A stretch of 51,094 nucleotides of DNA from an uncultured Collinsella sp. Lineage in GTDB: Bacteria; Actinomycetota; Coriobacteriia; Coriobacteriales; Coriobacteriaceae. The DNA is taken from positions 1-51,094 of the forward strand of contig CASELS010000016.1 in assembly GCA_949288855.1 (NCBI GenBank). The letters are read 5' to 3'. Positions 24,491 to 32,211 of this stretch are shown here, in pieces (the stretch's first letter is position 1; each line of letters starts with the position of its first letter). The notes beneath the pieces are model-generated. The model saw only the letters and a list, made by a program, of their open reading frames with translations, had not been told where the DNA came from and searched no databases. Position numbers and translations under genes: made by a program.

Positions 24491-25909
24491 ATGTACACCC
24501 GCGAGACGCAGATGGAGCAAGAGGTCGAGCGCGCCGCCGTGCGCTTTGTATGCGACCTCTTCGAGTGCAACCGCAACCTGTCGGACGGGCCGGTCATCAA
24601 CGAGCCCGCGCCGGAACACCTCGCCCGGCTCGCCGAGCGCGTCATCCCCGCTGAAGGGCGCCCGCTCGAAGAGGTCGTCCGCGAGATGGAGCGTGACGTG
24701 ATCGGCTACGGCTACAACGCCGACCATGCCCGCTTCATGGGCTTTGTTCCGGGTCCGACCTCGGCCATCTCGTGGCTGGGCGATATGATCTCGGCGGGCT
24801 ACAACCGCCACGCGGGAAGTGTCGCCAACTATCCCGCGGGGCACGCCGTGGAGGAGGGCCTTATCCGCTGGCTCTGCGACAAGGCGGGATTCCCGGCGGG
24901 TGCGAGCGGAACCTTTGTCTCGGGCGGGTCGATGGCAAACTTCACCGCCTGCGTGGCGGCGCGCGACACGGTTCTCGACGAGCGCGATTGGCCGCGCGCG
25001 GTGGCGTACGTGTCCGGGCAGACGCACAGCTCGGTCGCTAAGGGCCTGCGCATGATGGGCGTGACCGATGCACGCATCCGCACGATCGCGGTCGACGACC
25101 TGTTCCGCATGAGGACCGACGAACTCGCTCGCGCCATTCATGAGGATCGGGCGGCAGGACTCGCGCCGTTCATGGTCATTGCCACGGCGGGCACCACCAA
25201 TACGGGGTCGGTAGATCCTCTACCCGAGATTGCTGCCATCTGTAGGCGCGAGGGCCTGTGGATGCACGTCGACGGAGCCTTTGGTGCAAGCGTGCTTCTC
25301 ACGCGCTACCGCGATCTGCTCGCGGGCGTGGAGCTCGCCGACTCGCTCAGCTGGGACGCGCATAAGTGGCTCTTCCAGACCTATTCGTGCAGCATGCTGC
25401 TCGTGCGCGACGAACGCACGCTTCTCAAGAGCTTCAGCGCGCACCCCGAGTACCTCGCCGACTTGGAGGGCGACGCGGATCTGGTGAACCCTTGGGATCT
25501 GGGTCCTGAGCTTACCCGCCCCGCGCGCGGGCTCAAGCTGTGGTTCACGTTGCAGGTGATGGGTGCCGACGGCATGGCCGACTGCATCGAGCACGGCTTC
25601 GACCTCGCCCGCTGGGCGGAGGACGAGCTGCGCGCCACGCCGGATGTCGAGATTGTTTCGCCCGCGCAGATGGCCATGGTGAACTTTCGCTTCGCACCGG
25701 CCGGCATGAGCGAGCGCGAGCGCGATGCCTTCAATGCGCGCGTCTCCGCGCGCATGCTCGAGAGCGGCTATGCGGGCGTCTTCACTACCGAGCTCGCCGG
25801 CAAGAAGGTGCTGCGCCTCTGCGCGATCCATCCCCGCGCGCATGAGGAGGAGATGCGCGAGGTGGTGCGCCGGCTCGCCGCCTTCGCAGCGGAAAGGCTC
25901 GGTGCGTAG
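24491..25909 (+). CDS. PLP-dependent amino-acid decarboxylase (group II, aromatic/glutamate type)
   Basis: The 472-residue protein has the group II decarboxylase fold: GYNRHAGSVANYPAG substrate loop, GTFVSGGSMANFTA cofactor region, the His stacking on PLP in TQTHSSVAK-like GQTHSSVAKG (about 179), ATAGTTNTGSVDPL, HVDGAFGA, and the Schiff-base Lys in SWDAHKW (about 292). Members act on tryptophan, tyrosine, phenylalanine/DOPA or glutamate and give amines; specificity cannot be read directly. The ATG at 24491 is preferred to that at 24485 because GAGGGAGG touches the latter. Divergent LysR control suggests substrate induction. No amine antiporter gene is adjacent. Confidence 0.88.
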   Translation: MYTRETQMEQEVERAAVRFVCDLFECNRNLSDGPVINEPAPEHLARLAERVIPAEGRPLEEVVREMERDVIGYGYNADHARFMGFVPGPTSAISWLGDMISAGYNRHAGSVANYPAGHAVEEGLIRWLCDKAGFPAGASGTFVSGGSMANFTACVAARDTVLDERDWPRAVAYVSGQTHSSVAKGLRMMGVTDARIRTIAVDDLFRMRTDELARAIHEDRAAGLAPFMVIATAGTTNTGSVDPLPEIAAICRREGLWMHVDGAFGASVLLTRYRDLLAGVELADSLSWDAHKWLFQTYSCSMLLVRDERTLLKSFSAHPEYLADLEGDADLVNPWDLGPELTRPARGLKLWFTLQVMGADGMADCIEHGFDLARWAEDELRATPDVEIVSPAQMAMVNFRFAPAGMSERERDAFNARVSARMLESGYAGVFTTELAGKKVLRLCAIHPRAHEEEMREVVRRLAAFAAERLGA

Positions 25910-26061
25910 GCATCGCGTATCCGGTTTTGCTCGTTGGTAACCGGTTGGAAACACACGCGCCGCTCACGGGATTGTGGGTGGCGCCTTTGCCTGCCTTTGC
26001 TACACTTCATACCAATGCAGTGCCGGGAGTCGGCGCTGCCGGCGAAGGGACTCGCGGCACT

Positions 26062-26160
26062 ATGGTTATGGGAGAGAACATCTGGGCAGGTAAGGCCATC
26101 TCGGCCGCTGCCGCATGCTCGCTCCTAACCCTAGCGCTACTACGCGCTGATGCGCGCTAG
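26062..26160 (+). CDS. leuL: Leucine leader peptide of the leu operon (candidate leuL)
   Basis: A 32-codon ORF in the leuA leader. Its distal part reads LLTLALL: five leucines in seven codons, four of them CTA (26125, 26131, 26137, 26140), a codon rare in this GC-rich, CTC/CTG-preferring DNA. GAAGGGA lies 12 nt before the ATG. A TACACT -10 at 26001-26006 upstream gives a plausible start of transcription near 26013. A 10-bp hairpin overlaps the Leu codons and the stop. This is the classic layout of ribosome-mediated attenuation in response to charged tRNA-Leu. Known for the family: leu leaders of many bacteria; inferred here from sequence only. Confidence 0.75.
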   Translation: MVMGENIWAGKAISAAAACSLLTLALLRADAR

Positions 26161-26163
26161 GGT
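26128..26163 (+). promoter_or_regulatory. Leader hairpin overlapping the Leu codons
   Basis: ACCCTAGCGC (26128-26137) pairs perfectly with GCGCTAGGGT (26154-26163). A ribosome stalled on the CTA codons would prevent this stem. Downstream GCGGTTGTAACCGC and ACGCCTTGCAGGGCGT can form further stems. There is no clear T tract, so the switch may act on translation or through Rho rather than an intrinsic terminator. Apart from this leader, 25910-26293 holds no other gene. Confidence 0.65.
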
Positions 26164-26293
26164 CCTTCCCGTCTGAGCGGTTGTAACCGCACGTTACTTC
26201 AGAAGCACCCCGACGCGCATCTGCCCAACGCCTTGCAGGGCGTGACGCGCGACGGGAGCGCCCGCGCCCCGGCCAGAGCAACAGGAGGACCGT

Positions 26294-27820
26294 ATGACCC
26301 GCAAGATCGCCATCTTTGACACCACGCTCCGCGACGGCGAGCAGTCGCCCGGCGCTAGCATGAACACCGAGGAAAAGCTCATTGTTGCGCGCCAGCTCAT
26401 CCGCATGAACGTGGATGTTATCGAGGCGGGTTTCCCCATCTCGAGCCCCGGCGACTTCAAGAGCGTCTCCGAGATTGGTCGCCTCGCGGGCGACAAGTGC
26501 GTCGTTTGCGGCCTCACGCGCGCCGTCGACAAGGACATCGAGGTTGCGGCGGAGGCGCTCAAGACCGCCAAGCGCCCGCGTATCCACACCGGCCTCGGCG
26601 TCTCCCCGAGCCACCTGCGCGACAAGCTCCACCTGACCGAGGATGAGGCCATCGAGCGCGCTATCCGCGCCGTCAAGCTCGCCCGCAACTTTGTGGACGA
26701 TGTCGAGTTCTACGCCGAGGACGCCGGCCGCGCCGATCAGGACTTCCTGGTGCGCATCATCGAGGCGGCCATCAAGGCGGGCGCCACGGTGGTGAACATC
26801 CCCGACACCACGGGCTACAACATGCCGTGGGCGTTCGGTGCGCGCATCGCCGACCTGCGTGCGCGCGTGGACGGCATCGAGGACGCTACCATCTCCGTGC
26901 ACACCCATAACGACCTCGGCATGGCGACAGCGCTCGCCATCGAGGCCGTGCGCAACGGCGCGACGCAGGTTGAGTGCACCATCAACGGCCTTGGCGAGCG
27001 CGCGGGCAACACGGCGCTCGAAGAGGTGGTCATGGCCATCAAGATGCACGGTGCCGAGCTCGACGCGCACACCGACATCGTTACCCAGGAGCTGACGCGC
27101 GCCTCTAAGCTCGTGAGCTCGATCACGGGCATGACGGTGCAGGCCAACAAGGCTATCGTCGGCGCCAATGCCTTCGCGCACTCCTCCGGCATCCATCAGG
27201 ACGGCGTCCTCAAGGCGCGCGACACCTACGAGATCATCGACCCGGCAGACGTGGGTGCCGGCGGCTCGCAGATCATTCTCTCCGCGCGCAGCGGCCACGC
27301 GGCGCTGCGCCATCGTATGGCGGAGCTCGGCTACACCTTTGCCGATGACGAGTTTGAGAGCATCTACCAGGCGTTCCTCGAGGTCGCGGATAAGAAGAAG
27401 GAAGTGTACGACGAGGATCTTGAGTCCATCGTGCACGAGCGCGAGCGCGAGACCCGTGCCATCTGGACCCTCGGTGCCGTGCAGGTGTCCTGCGGCTTCC
27501 CGCTCACGCCCACGGCAACGCTCACCTTGGTGGGCGAGGACGGCGCCGAGCACACGGTGGCCGCATTTGGCACCGGCCCCATCGACGCGGTCTATAAGGC
27601 CGTGAACCAGATCGTGAGCGTGGAAAACGACCTCTCCGAGTTTGCGATCAAGGCAATCACGCGCGGCATCGATGCACTGGGCGAGGTCACGGTGCGCGTG
27701 ACGGCGGGCGACGGCCAGGTCTACACGGGCCGCGGCTCGGATAACGACATCATCGTGTCCTCCACCAAGGCCTACATCAACGCGCTCAACCGCCTCATTT
27801 CTGAGCAGCGGCAAGCGTAA
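26294..27820 (+). CDS. leuA: 2-isopropylmalate synthase
   Basis: LeuA condenses acetyl-CoA and 2-ketoisovalerate, the committed step to leucine. The 508-residue protein has the [12 protein letters not shown] motif at the start, [12 protein letters not shown], the metal-binding HTHNDLGMA, the [12 protein letters not shown] segment, and a full C-terminal allosteric domain (about residues 380-508) for leucine feedback. CAGGAGG precedes the ATG. It is the first structural gene after the attenuator-like leader and is followed by the A and B hairpin elements. Confidence 0.97.
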   Translation: MTRKIAIFDTTLRDGEQSPGASMNTEEKLIVARQLIRMNVDVIEAGFPISSPGDFKSVSEIGRLAGDKCVVCGLTRAVDKDIEVAAEALKTAKRPRIHTGLGVSPSHLRDKLHLTEDEAIERAIRAVKLARNFVDDVEFYAEDAGRADQDFLVRIIEAAIKAGATVVNIPDTTGYNMPWAFGARIADLRARVDGIEDATISVHTHNDLGMATALAIEAVRNGATQVECTINGLGERAGNTALEEVVMAIKMHGAELDAHTDIVTQELTRASKLVSSITGMTVQANKAIVGANAFAHSSGIHQDGVLKARDTYEIIDPADVGAGGSQIILSARSGHAALRHRMAELGYTFADDEFESIYQAFLEVADKKKEVYDEDLESIVHERERETRAIWTLGAVQVSCGFPLTPTATLTLVGEDGAEHTVAAFGTGPIDAVYKAVNQIVSVENDLSEFAIKAITRGIDALGEVTVRVTAGDGQVYTGRGSDNDIIVSSTKAYINALNRLISEQRQA

Positions 27821-27828
27821 GGCCACAA

Positions 27829-27915
27829 GGGGAGGTCCGGGATTTCATCCCGTGCTCAAACAGCTTCGCGCTGCGCGCTCAGAACTGCGCGCGGGACGAA
27901 ACCCCGACCCTCCCC
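27829..27915. repeat. Hairpin element A, copy 1 (leuA-leuC gap)
   Basis: The core CCGTGCTCAAACAG...GAACTGCGCGCGG spans 27850-27894; 53 nt (27847-27899) are identical to copy 2. Outer arms GGGGAGG-TC-GGG-TTTC / GAAA-CCC-GACCCTCCCC pair with small mismatches, differing in sequence from copy 2 but still complementary. Confidence 0.88.
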
Positions 27916-27972
27916 ATGGACAGCTCCCTTTGTTTTCAGATTGTTCGAACGAGGTTATACATCACAGGGGGA

Positions 27973-28054
27973 TTCGGGTGCATCCTCCGCGCGCAGTTCC
28001 GCAGGCAAGCGAAGCGCAGCCGAGGACTGTCTGAGCACGGAGGATGCACCCGAA
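27973..28054. repeat. Hairpin element B, copy 1 (leuA-leuC gap)
   Basis: Outer stem of 17 perfect base pairs, TTCGGGTGCATCCTCCG with CGGAGGATGCACCCGAA. Inside are CCGCGCGCAGTTC (27987-27999) and CTGTCTGAGCACGG (28027-28040), which are the reverse complements (one mismatch) of the two core motifs of element A. It lies 28 nt before the leuC start. Confidence 0.9.
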
Positions 28055-28081
28055 CCCTCGGGGAAGGATAGAGGAGTATCA

Positions 28082-29347
28082 ATGGCTAGACCTATGACCG
28101 TGGCCGAGAAGATCTTGGCTGCACACGCCGGGCTCGATGAGGTGCGCCCCGGCCAGCTTGTAGAGTGCGACCTCGATATCGTGCTCGCCAATGACATCAC
28201 GGCGCCCATTGCCATCGATGTCTTCCGCGAGCTCGGAGCAACGCAGGTGTTCGACCGCGACCGCGTGTGCCTTGTGCCCGACCACTATGCGCCCAATAAG
28301 GACATCAAGAGCGCCGAGCAGACCAAGAAGATGCGCGACTTTGCCCATGAGCAGAAGATCACGCACTATTGGGAGCAGGGCTGCGCAGGTATCGAGCACG
28401 CGCTTCTGCCCGAGCAGGGCGTTGTGGTCCCGGGCGACCTCATCATCGGCGCCGACAGCCACACCTGCACCTACGGCGCGCTCGGCGCGTTCTCCACGGG
28501 CGTGGGCTCAACCGATGCAGGCGTGGGCCTTGCGACCGGTCGTGCTTGGTTCAAGGTGCCCCCCACCATCAAGTTCGTGATCGACGGCGAGCTCACCGAC
28601 GGCGCCGCCGCAAAGGACATCATCCTCCACATCATCGGCCTCATTGGCGTTGACGGCGCGCTCTACCAGGCTATGGAGTTCACCGGTTCCACCATCGCGA
28701 ACCTCTCGATGGAGGGGCGCATGTGCATCTCCAACATGGCGATCGAGGCGGGCGGCAAGGCCGGCATCATGGAGGTCGACGATGTGGCACGCGCGTGGCT
28801 GCGTGATCGCTGCGAGCGCGATTACGTGGAGTACCACGCCGATGCGGATGCGGAGTACGCCCAGGTGATTCATATCGACGCGGCGGACATCAAGCCGTGC
28901 GTCTCCTGGCCGCACCTGCCTTCCAACACGCATCCTGTGACGGAGAGCCGCGACATCAAGATCGACCAGGCGGTCATCGGCAGCTGCACCAACGGCCGCA
29001 TGGAGGACATGCGCGCTGCTGCCGAGGTGCTGCGCGGCCGCCGTGTGAACGAAAACGTGCGCTGCATCGTGATTCCCGCTACGCAGGCAGTCTTCAAGCA
29101 GTGCATGGCCGAGGGTCTGGCCGATGTCTTCATCGACGCCGGCTGCGTCTTCTCCACGCCCACCTGCGGCCCGTGCCTTGGCGGCTACATGGGCATCCTC
29201 GCGGCGGGGGAGCGCTGCGTCTCCACCACCAACCGCAACTTCGTCGGCCGTATGGGTGACCCCACCTCTGAGGTTTACCTCGCGAGCCCGGCTGTTGCGG
29301 CTGCCTCTGCCGTGGCGGGCCACATCGCCCTGCCGAGCGACCTGTAA
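28082..29347 (+). CDS. leuC: 3-isopropylmalate dehydratase large subunit (LeuC type 2)
   Basis: With LeuD it isomerises 2- to 3-isopropylmalate through a 4Fe-4S cluster. The ATG at 28082 follows GAGGAG; a longer frame back to 27941 runs through hairpin B and is not credible. The 421-residue length and PDHYAPNKDIKSAEQ fit the shorter type 2 LeuC, which pairs with a ~165-residue LeuD. Cluster cysteines are visible in IGSCTNGR and in TPTCGPCLGG. It is flanked on both sides by the same A-B hairpin pair. Confidence 0.96.
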   Translation: MARPMTVAEKILAAHAGLDEVRPGQLVECDLDIVLANDITAPIAIDVFRELGATQVFDRDRVCLVPDHYAPNKDIKSAEQTKKMRDFAHEQKITHYWEQGCAGIEHALLPEQGVVVPGDLIIGADSHTCTYGALGAFSTGVGSTDAGVGLATGRAWFKVPPTIKFVIDGELTDGAAAKDIILHIIGLIGVDGALYQAMEFTGSTIANLSMEGRMCISNMAIEAGGKAGIMEVDDVARAWLRDRCERDYVEYHADADAEYAQVIHIDAADIKPCVSWPHLPSNTHPVTESRDIKIDQAVIGSCTNGRMEDMRAAAEVLRGRRVNENVRCIVIPATQAVFKQCMAEGLADVFIDAGCVFSTPTCGPCLGGYMGILAAGERCVSTTNRNFVGRMGDPTSEVYLASPAVAAASAVAGHIALPSDL

Positions 29348-29357
29348 GTCGGGCGAA

Positions 29358-29440
29358 GGGGGCCGGATGCATCATCCCGTGCTCAAACAGCTTCGCGCTG
29401 CGCGCTCAGAACTGCGCGCGGGACGATGCATCCGGTCCCC
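29358..29440. repeat. Hairpin element A, copy 2 (leuC-leuD gap)
   Basis: Same 53-nt core as copy 1 (29374-29426). The outer arms GGCCGGATGCATC and GATGCATCCGGTC differ from copy 1 yet pair over about 22 bp with one A-C mismatch and one G-T pair; a further AGTCG/CGACT pairing (29347-29351 / 29442-29446) is possible. Confidence 0.88.
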
Positions 29441-29487
29441 TCGACTGCTTACTGGTTGTTCTGTCGATTAAGCGTGTTCGCAGCGGG

Positions 29488-29570
29488 GGTGTGGGAGCAT
29501 ATCCTCCGCGCGCAGTTCCGCAGGCCAAAGGCCGAGGACTGTCTGAGCACGGAGGATATGCTCCCACACC
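29488..29570. repeat. Hairpin element B, copy 2 (leuC-leuD gap)
   Basis: Outer stem of 21 perfect base pairs that begins GGTGTGGGAGCATATCC and ends at GGTGT complement ACACC (29570). The core motifs CCGCGCGCAGTTC (29506-29518) and CTGTCTGAGCACGG (29539-29552) equal copy 1; the inner tip is a GGCC-AAA-GGCC stem, different from copy 1. Confidence 0.9.
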
Positions 29571-29598
29571 TCAACAGACGGACAAGGAGGATCATCCC

Positions 29599-30096
29599 AT
29601 GAAGTTTGAAGGTACCGTTTTCCGCTATGGGCGCGATGTGGACACCGATGTCATCATCCCCGCGCGCTACCTCAACAGCTCCGACCACGCGCATCTGGCG
29701 GCGCATGCAATGGAGGACCTCGACCCCACCTTTGCCACCCGCGTCCAGCCGGGCGACATCGTGGTTGCGGAGGAGAACTTTGGGTGCGGCTCCAGCCGCG
29801 AGCACGCGCCGGTCGCCCTCAAGGCGGCGGGCGTTTCGTGCGTCATCGCCAAGAGCTTTGCGCGCATCTTCTACCGTAACGCCATCAACGTGGGCCTCGC
29901 CATCATGGAGTGTCCGGAGGCCGTGGACGCCATCGCCGACGGCGCGCGTGTGGCGGTCGACACCGAGACCGGCGCCATCACCAACCTCGACACCGGCGCC
30001 ACCTTTACGGCTGAGCCCTTCCCGCCCTTTATCGCCGAGATTATCGAGGCGGGCGGCCTGGTGGAGCGCACGCGTCAGAAGCTCGCCGCGAAGTAG
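29599..30096 (+). CDS. leuD: 3-isopropylmalate dehydratase small subunit
   Basis: The 165-residue partner of LeuC. It has the swivel-domain motifs [16 protein letters not shown] and [15 protein letters not shown], and [24 protein letters not shown] at 29584-29590 fixes the ATG at 29599; the longer frame from 29491 crosses hairpin B. The length matches the type 2 pairing with the 421-residue LeuC. Confidence 0.96.
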   Translation: MKFEGTVFRYGRDVDTDVIIPARYLNSSDHAHLAAHAMEDLDPTFATRVQPGDIVVAEENFGCGSSREHAPVALKAAGVSCVIAKSFARIFYRNAINVGLAIMECPEAVDAIADGARVAVDTETGAITNLDTGATFTAEPFPPFIAEIIEAGGLVERTRQKLAAK

Positions 30097-30103
30097 CGAT
30101 TTC

Positions 30104-30150
30104 TATAATCAGCCGTAAGTCGGGAAAAAAGGCACTCACGGCTGGTTATA
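30104..30150. repeat. Hairpin element C, copy 1 (leuD-leuB gap)
   Basis: TATAATCAGCCGTAAGT (30104-30120) pairs with ACTCACGGCTGGTTATA (30134-30150) with one G-T and one A-C. It shares the 13-mer TCAGCCGTAAGTC with copy 2. No terminator-like T tract follows. Confidence 0.75.
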
Positions 30151-30170
30151 GCATGTTTAAAGCGTTTAAA

Positions 30171-30207
30171 TCAGCCGTAAGTCATGGTAATGATGAGATA
30201 CGGCTGA
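30171..30207. repeat. Hairpin element C, copy 2 (leuD-leuB gap)
   Basis: TCAGCCGTA (30171-30179) pairs with TACGGCTGA (30199-30207), and TCAT/ATGA extends the inner part. The loop and 3' arm differ from copy 1. Between the copies, TTTAAA occurs twice (GTTTAAAGCGTTTAAA). Confidence 0.72.
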
Positions 30208-30294
30208 ATAGGCCCCTTGGAGCTTGAGTTGCTGGAGCGGAATATGGATAACCCGTTTGCATCCGGCCCGTCGTCGATTGATTGGAGTTGCAAC

Positions 30295-31404
30295 GTGAAG
30301 AAAACCTATCAGATCTGCTGTTTGCCGGGCGACGGCATTGGCCCCGAAATCATCGCCGAGGGCAAGAAGGTGCTTGCCGCGGTGGGTGACAAGTACGGTG
30401 TGGCGTTTGCCTGCGAGGATGCGCTCATTGGCGGCGCTGCCATCGATGCTACCGGCAATCCTCTGCCCGATGAGACGCTTGCCGCCGCAAACGCCTCGGA
30501 CGCGGTGCTGCTCGCCTCGGTGGGCGGGCCCAAGTGGGACACGACCGACCCCGCGGCACCCCGTCCCGAGCAGGGGCTCCTGAAGATCCGCAAGGAGCTC
30601 GGTCTTTACACCAACCTGCGCCCGGTCCAGATCTTCGCCGCGCTCGCCGACGCCTCGACGCTGCGCCCGGAGGTCATCGACGGCGTGGACATGATGATCG
30701 TGCGTGAGCTCACGGGCGGTCTCTACTTTGGCCGCCGTGAGCGCTTCTATGACGAGGAGGGCGCCGGCACGGACGGTGCGCCCGGCCAGCGCGCCTACGA
30801 CACGCTCGAGTACCGCGAGTACGAGATCGAGCGCATCGCGCGTCAGGCGTTTGAGGCTGCCCGCAAGCGCCGTGGCAAGGTGTCGAGCGTCGACAAGGCA
30901 AACGTGCTCGAGACGAGCCGTATGTGGCGCGAGATCGTCCACCGCATCCACGATACGGAGTACCCGGACGTGGAGCTCGAGGACGTGCTCGTGGACAACG
31001 CCGCCATGCAGCTCATCAACCGCCCCGCCACCTTCGACGTAGTGGTGACCGAGAACATGTTTGGCGACATTCTTTCCGACGAGGCTGCGCAGATTACGGG
31101 GTCACTCGGCATGCTCGCCAGCGCGAGCCTGGGCGACGGCGTGGCGCTCTACGAGCCGAGCCACGGCTCTGCGCCCGATATCGCGGGACAGGGCATCGCC
31201 AACCCCTTGGCGCAGATTCTCTCGGTCGAGATGATGCTGCGCTACAGCTTTGATATGGGAGATGCGGCCGACGACATCCGCCGTGCGGTGGCCGCGGTCC
31301 TCGACGAGGGCTGGCGCACACGCGACATCGCCGATGCGGCGACGCCCGCCGAGAAGATCCTCGGCACTACCGCCATGGGCGACAAGGTGGTAGAGCGCCT
31401 GTAG
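30295..31404 (+). CDS. leuB: 3-isopropylmalate dehydrogenase
   Basis: LeuB oxidises and decarboxylates 3-isopropylmalate to 2-ketoisocaproate with NAD. GTG at 30295 is chosen because the protein then opens with [18 protein letters not shown] as the family does, and GGAG lies 8 nt upstream; ATG 30244 or TTG 30217 would add about 17-26 unrelated residues. The 369-residue chain has [12 protein letters not shown], the catalytic [20 protein letters not shown] and [11 protein letters not shown]. It closes the leu operon and converges with the next gene after 11 nt. Confidence 0.95.
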   Translation: MKKTYQICCLPGDGIGPEIIAEGKKVLAAVGDKYGVAFACEDALIGGAAIDATGNPLPDETLAAANASDAVLLASVGGPKWDTTDPAAPRPEQGLLKIRKELGLYTNLRPVQIFAALADASTLRPEVIDGVDMMIVRELTGGLYFGRRERFYDEEGAGTDGAPGQRAYDTLEYREYEIERIARQAFEAARKRRGKVSSVDKANVLETSRMWREIVHRIHDTEYPDVELEDVLVDNAAMQLINRPATFDVVVTENMFGDILSDEAAQITGSLGMLASASLGDGVALYEPSHGSAPDIAGQGIANPLAQILSVEMMLRYSFDMGDAADDIRRAVAAVLDEGWRTRDIADAATPAEKILGTTAMGDKVVERL

Positions 31405-31415
31405 ACGCGACGCCC

Positions 31416-32114
31416 CTACGGATTGAGCGAGCCGCCGAAGTAGGGGATGAAGAGCAGAAGCGCCGCGAGGTTCACGGCAAATAGAACGATACCCGCCACC
31501 TCGATCACGATTGCCCACCGCGGTCGGGGTGCGCGCTGTGTGAGCCCCGCCGCGGCAAAGACGCACAGAATAATACTCACGCCGAGGCCCACCATGCACA
31601 GGCCCTCGCAAAACGCGAGGCGGGGCAGGTCGGCGGCAGCGACGGTGGCGTAGTGATAGCTGTGCAGCAAGCTTACATCGCCCGTTGCCATCATGTACGC
31701 GCCCGGCGCGATGCCAAAGAGCGAGCCCGCCGCGCCAAGCACGCCGCATACAAGAAGGCGGGTTTTTAGGGTCATGCCGGAGAGCATCCCGGTGTCGCCG
31801 CCGGTGATGAGGCCGCCGTTGTGGCGGATAATCGAGGCGAGCATCACAACAATGCCCGCAATCATGACGATAACGCCGACGACGCTTGCCCATGCGGGCA
31901 GTACGCTCGGCACCATAAGCATGCAGCCCACGCCTGCGGCGACAAGACCCGCACCGGTCTCGCGCGCGAGCGGGGCGAGTTCGGCGGCGGGCGTTGTGGC
32001 GTAATGGTAGCTGTGCAACAGACGCGGGTTGCCGGTCACCATCTGCCAGATGCCGAGGGCGACGATGCAAAGTCCAATGCCAACGGCGATGGCCGTACCG
32101 ATGAGCGATTCCAT
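31416..32114 (-). CDS. Internally duplicated membrane protein with LLHSYHYA motif
   Basis: The 232-residue protein has about six hydrophobic segments in two similar halves. Each half contains the sequence TGxxxLLHSYHYAT at the outside of a helix (about residues 27-40 and 144-157), then a helix-rich stretch with G-rich turns. This implies an ancient duplication of a three-helix unit. I do not recognise a function; the conserved His-Tyr-His-Tyr could bind a metal, heme or lipid headgroup, which is speculation. The ATG at 32114 follows AAAGGCGG. It is convergent with leuB and downstream of the amidohydrolase on the same strand. Confidence 0.65.
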   Translation of the reverse strand: MESLIGTAIAVGIGLCIVALGIWQMVTGNPRLLHSYHYATTPAAELAPLARETGAGLVAAGVGCMLMVPSVLPAWASVVGVIVMIAGIVVMLASIIRHNGGLITGGDTGMLSGMTLKTRLLVCGVLGAAGSLFGIAPGAYMMATGDVSLLHSYHYATVAAADLPRLAFCEGLCMVGLGVSIILCVFAAAGLTQRAPRPRWAIVIEVAGIVLFAVNLAALLLFIPYFGGSLNP

Positions 32115-32211
32115 AGGTGCCGCCTTTCACGATACCGTCTGAAACGTGCCCGCTATTGTAGTCCTCTCAGGCGCGATGGGCGGGAGTTTTTCTGGTACTC
32201 GGCGGGCGGCA

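Noticed and set aside
27829..29570. The A/B repeats as a CRISPR array
   Set aside because: There are only two copies of each, separated by a 1.3-kb gene, with self-complementary structure and no spacer pattern or cas genes.
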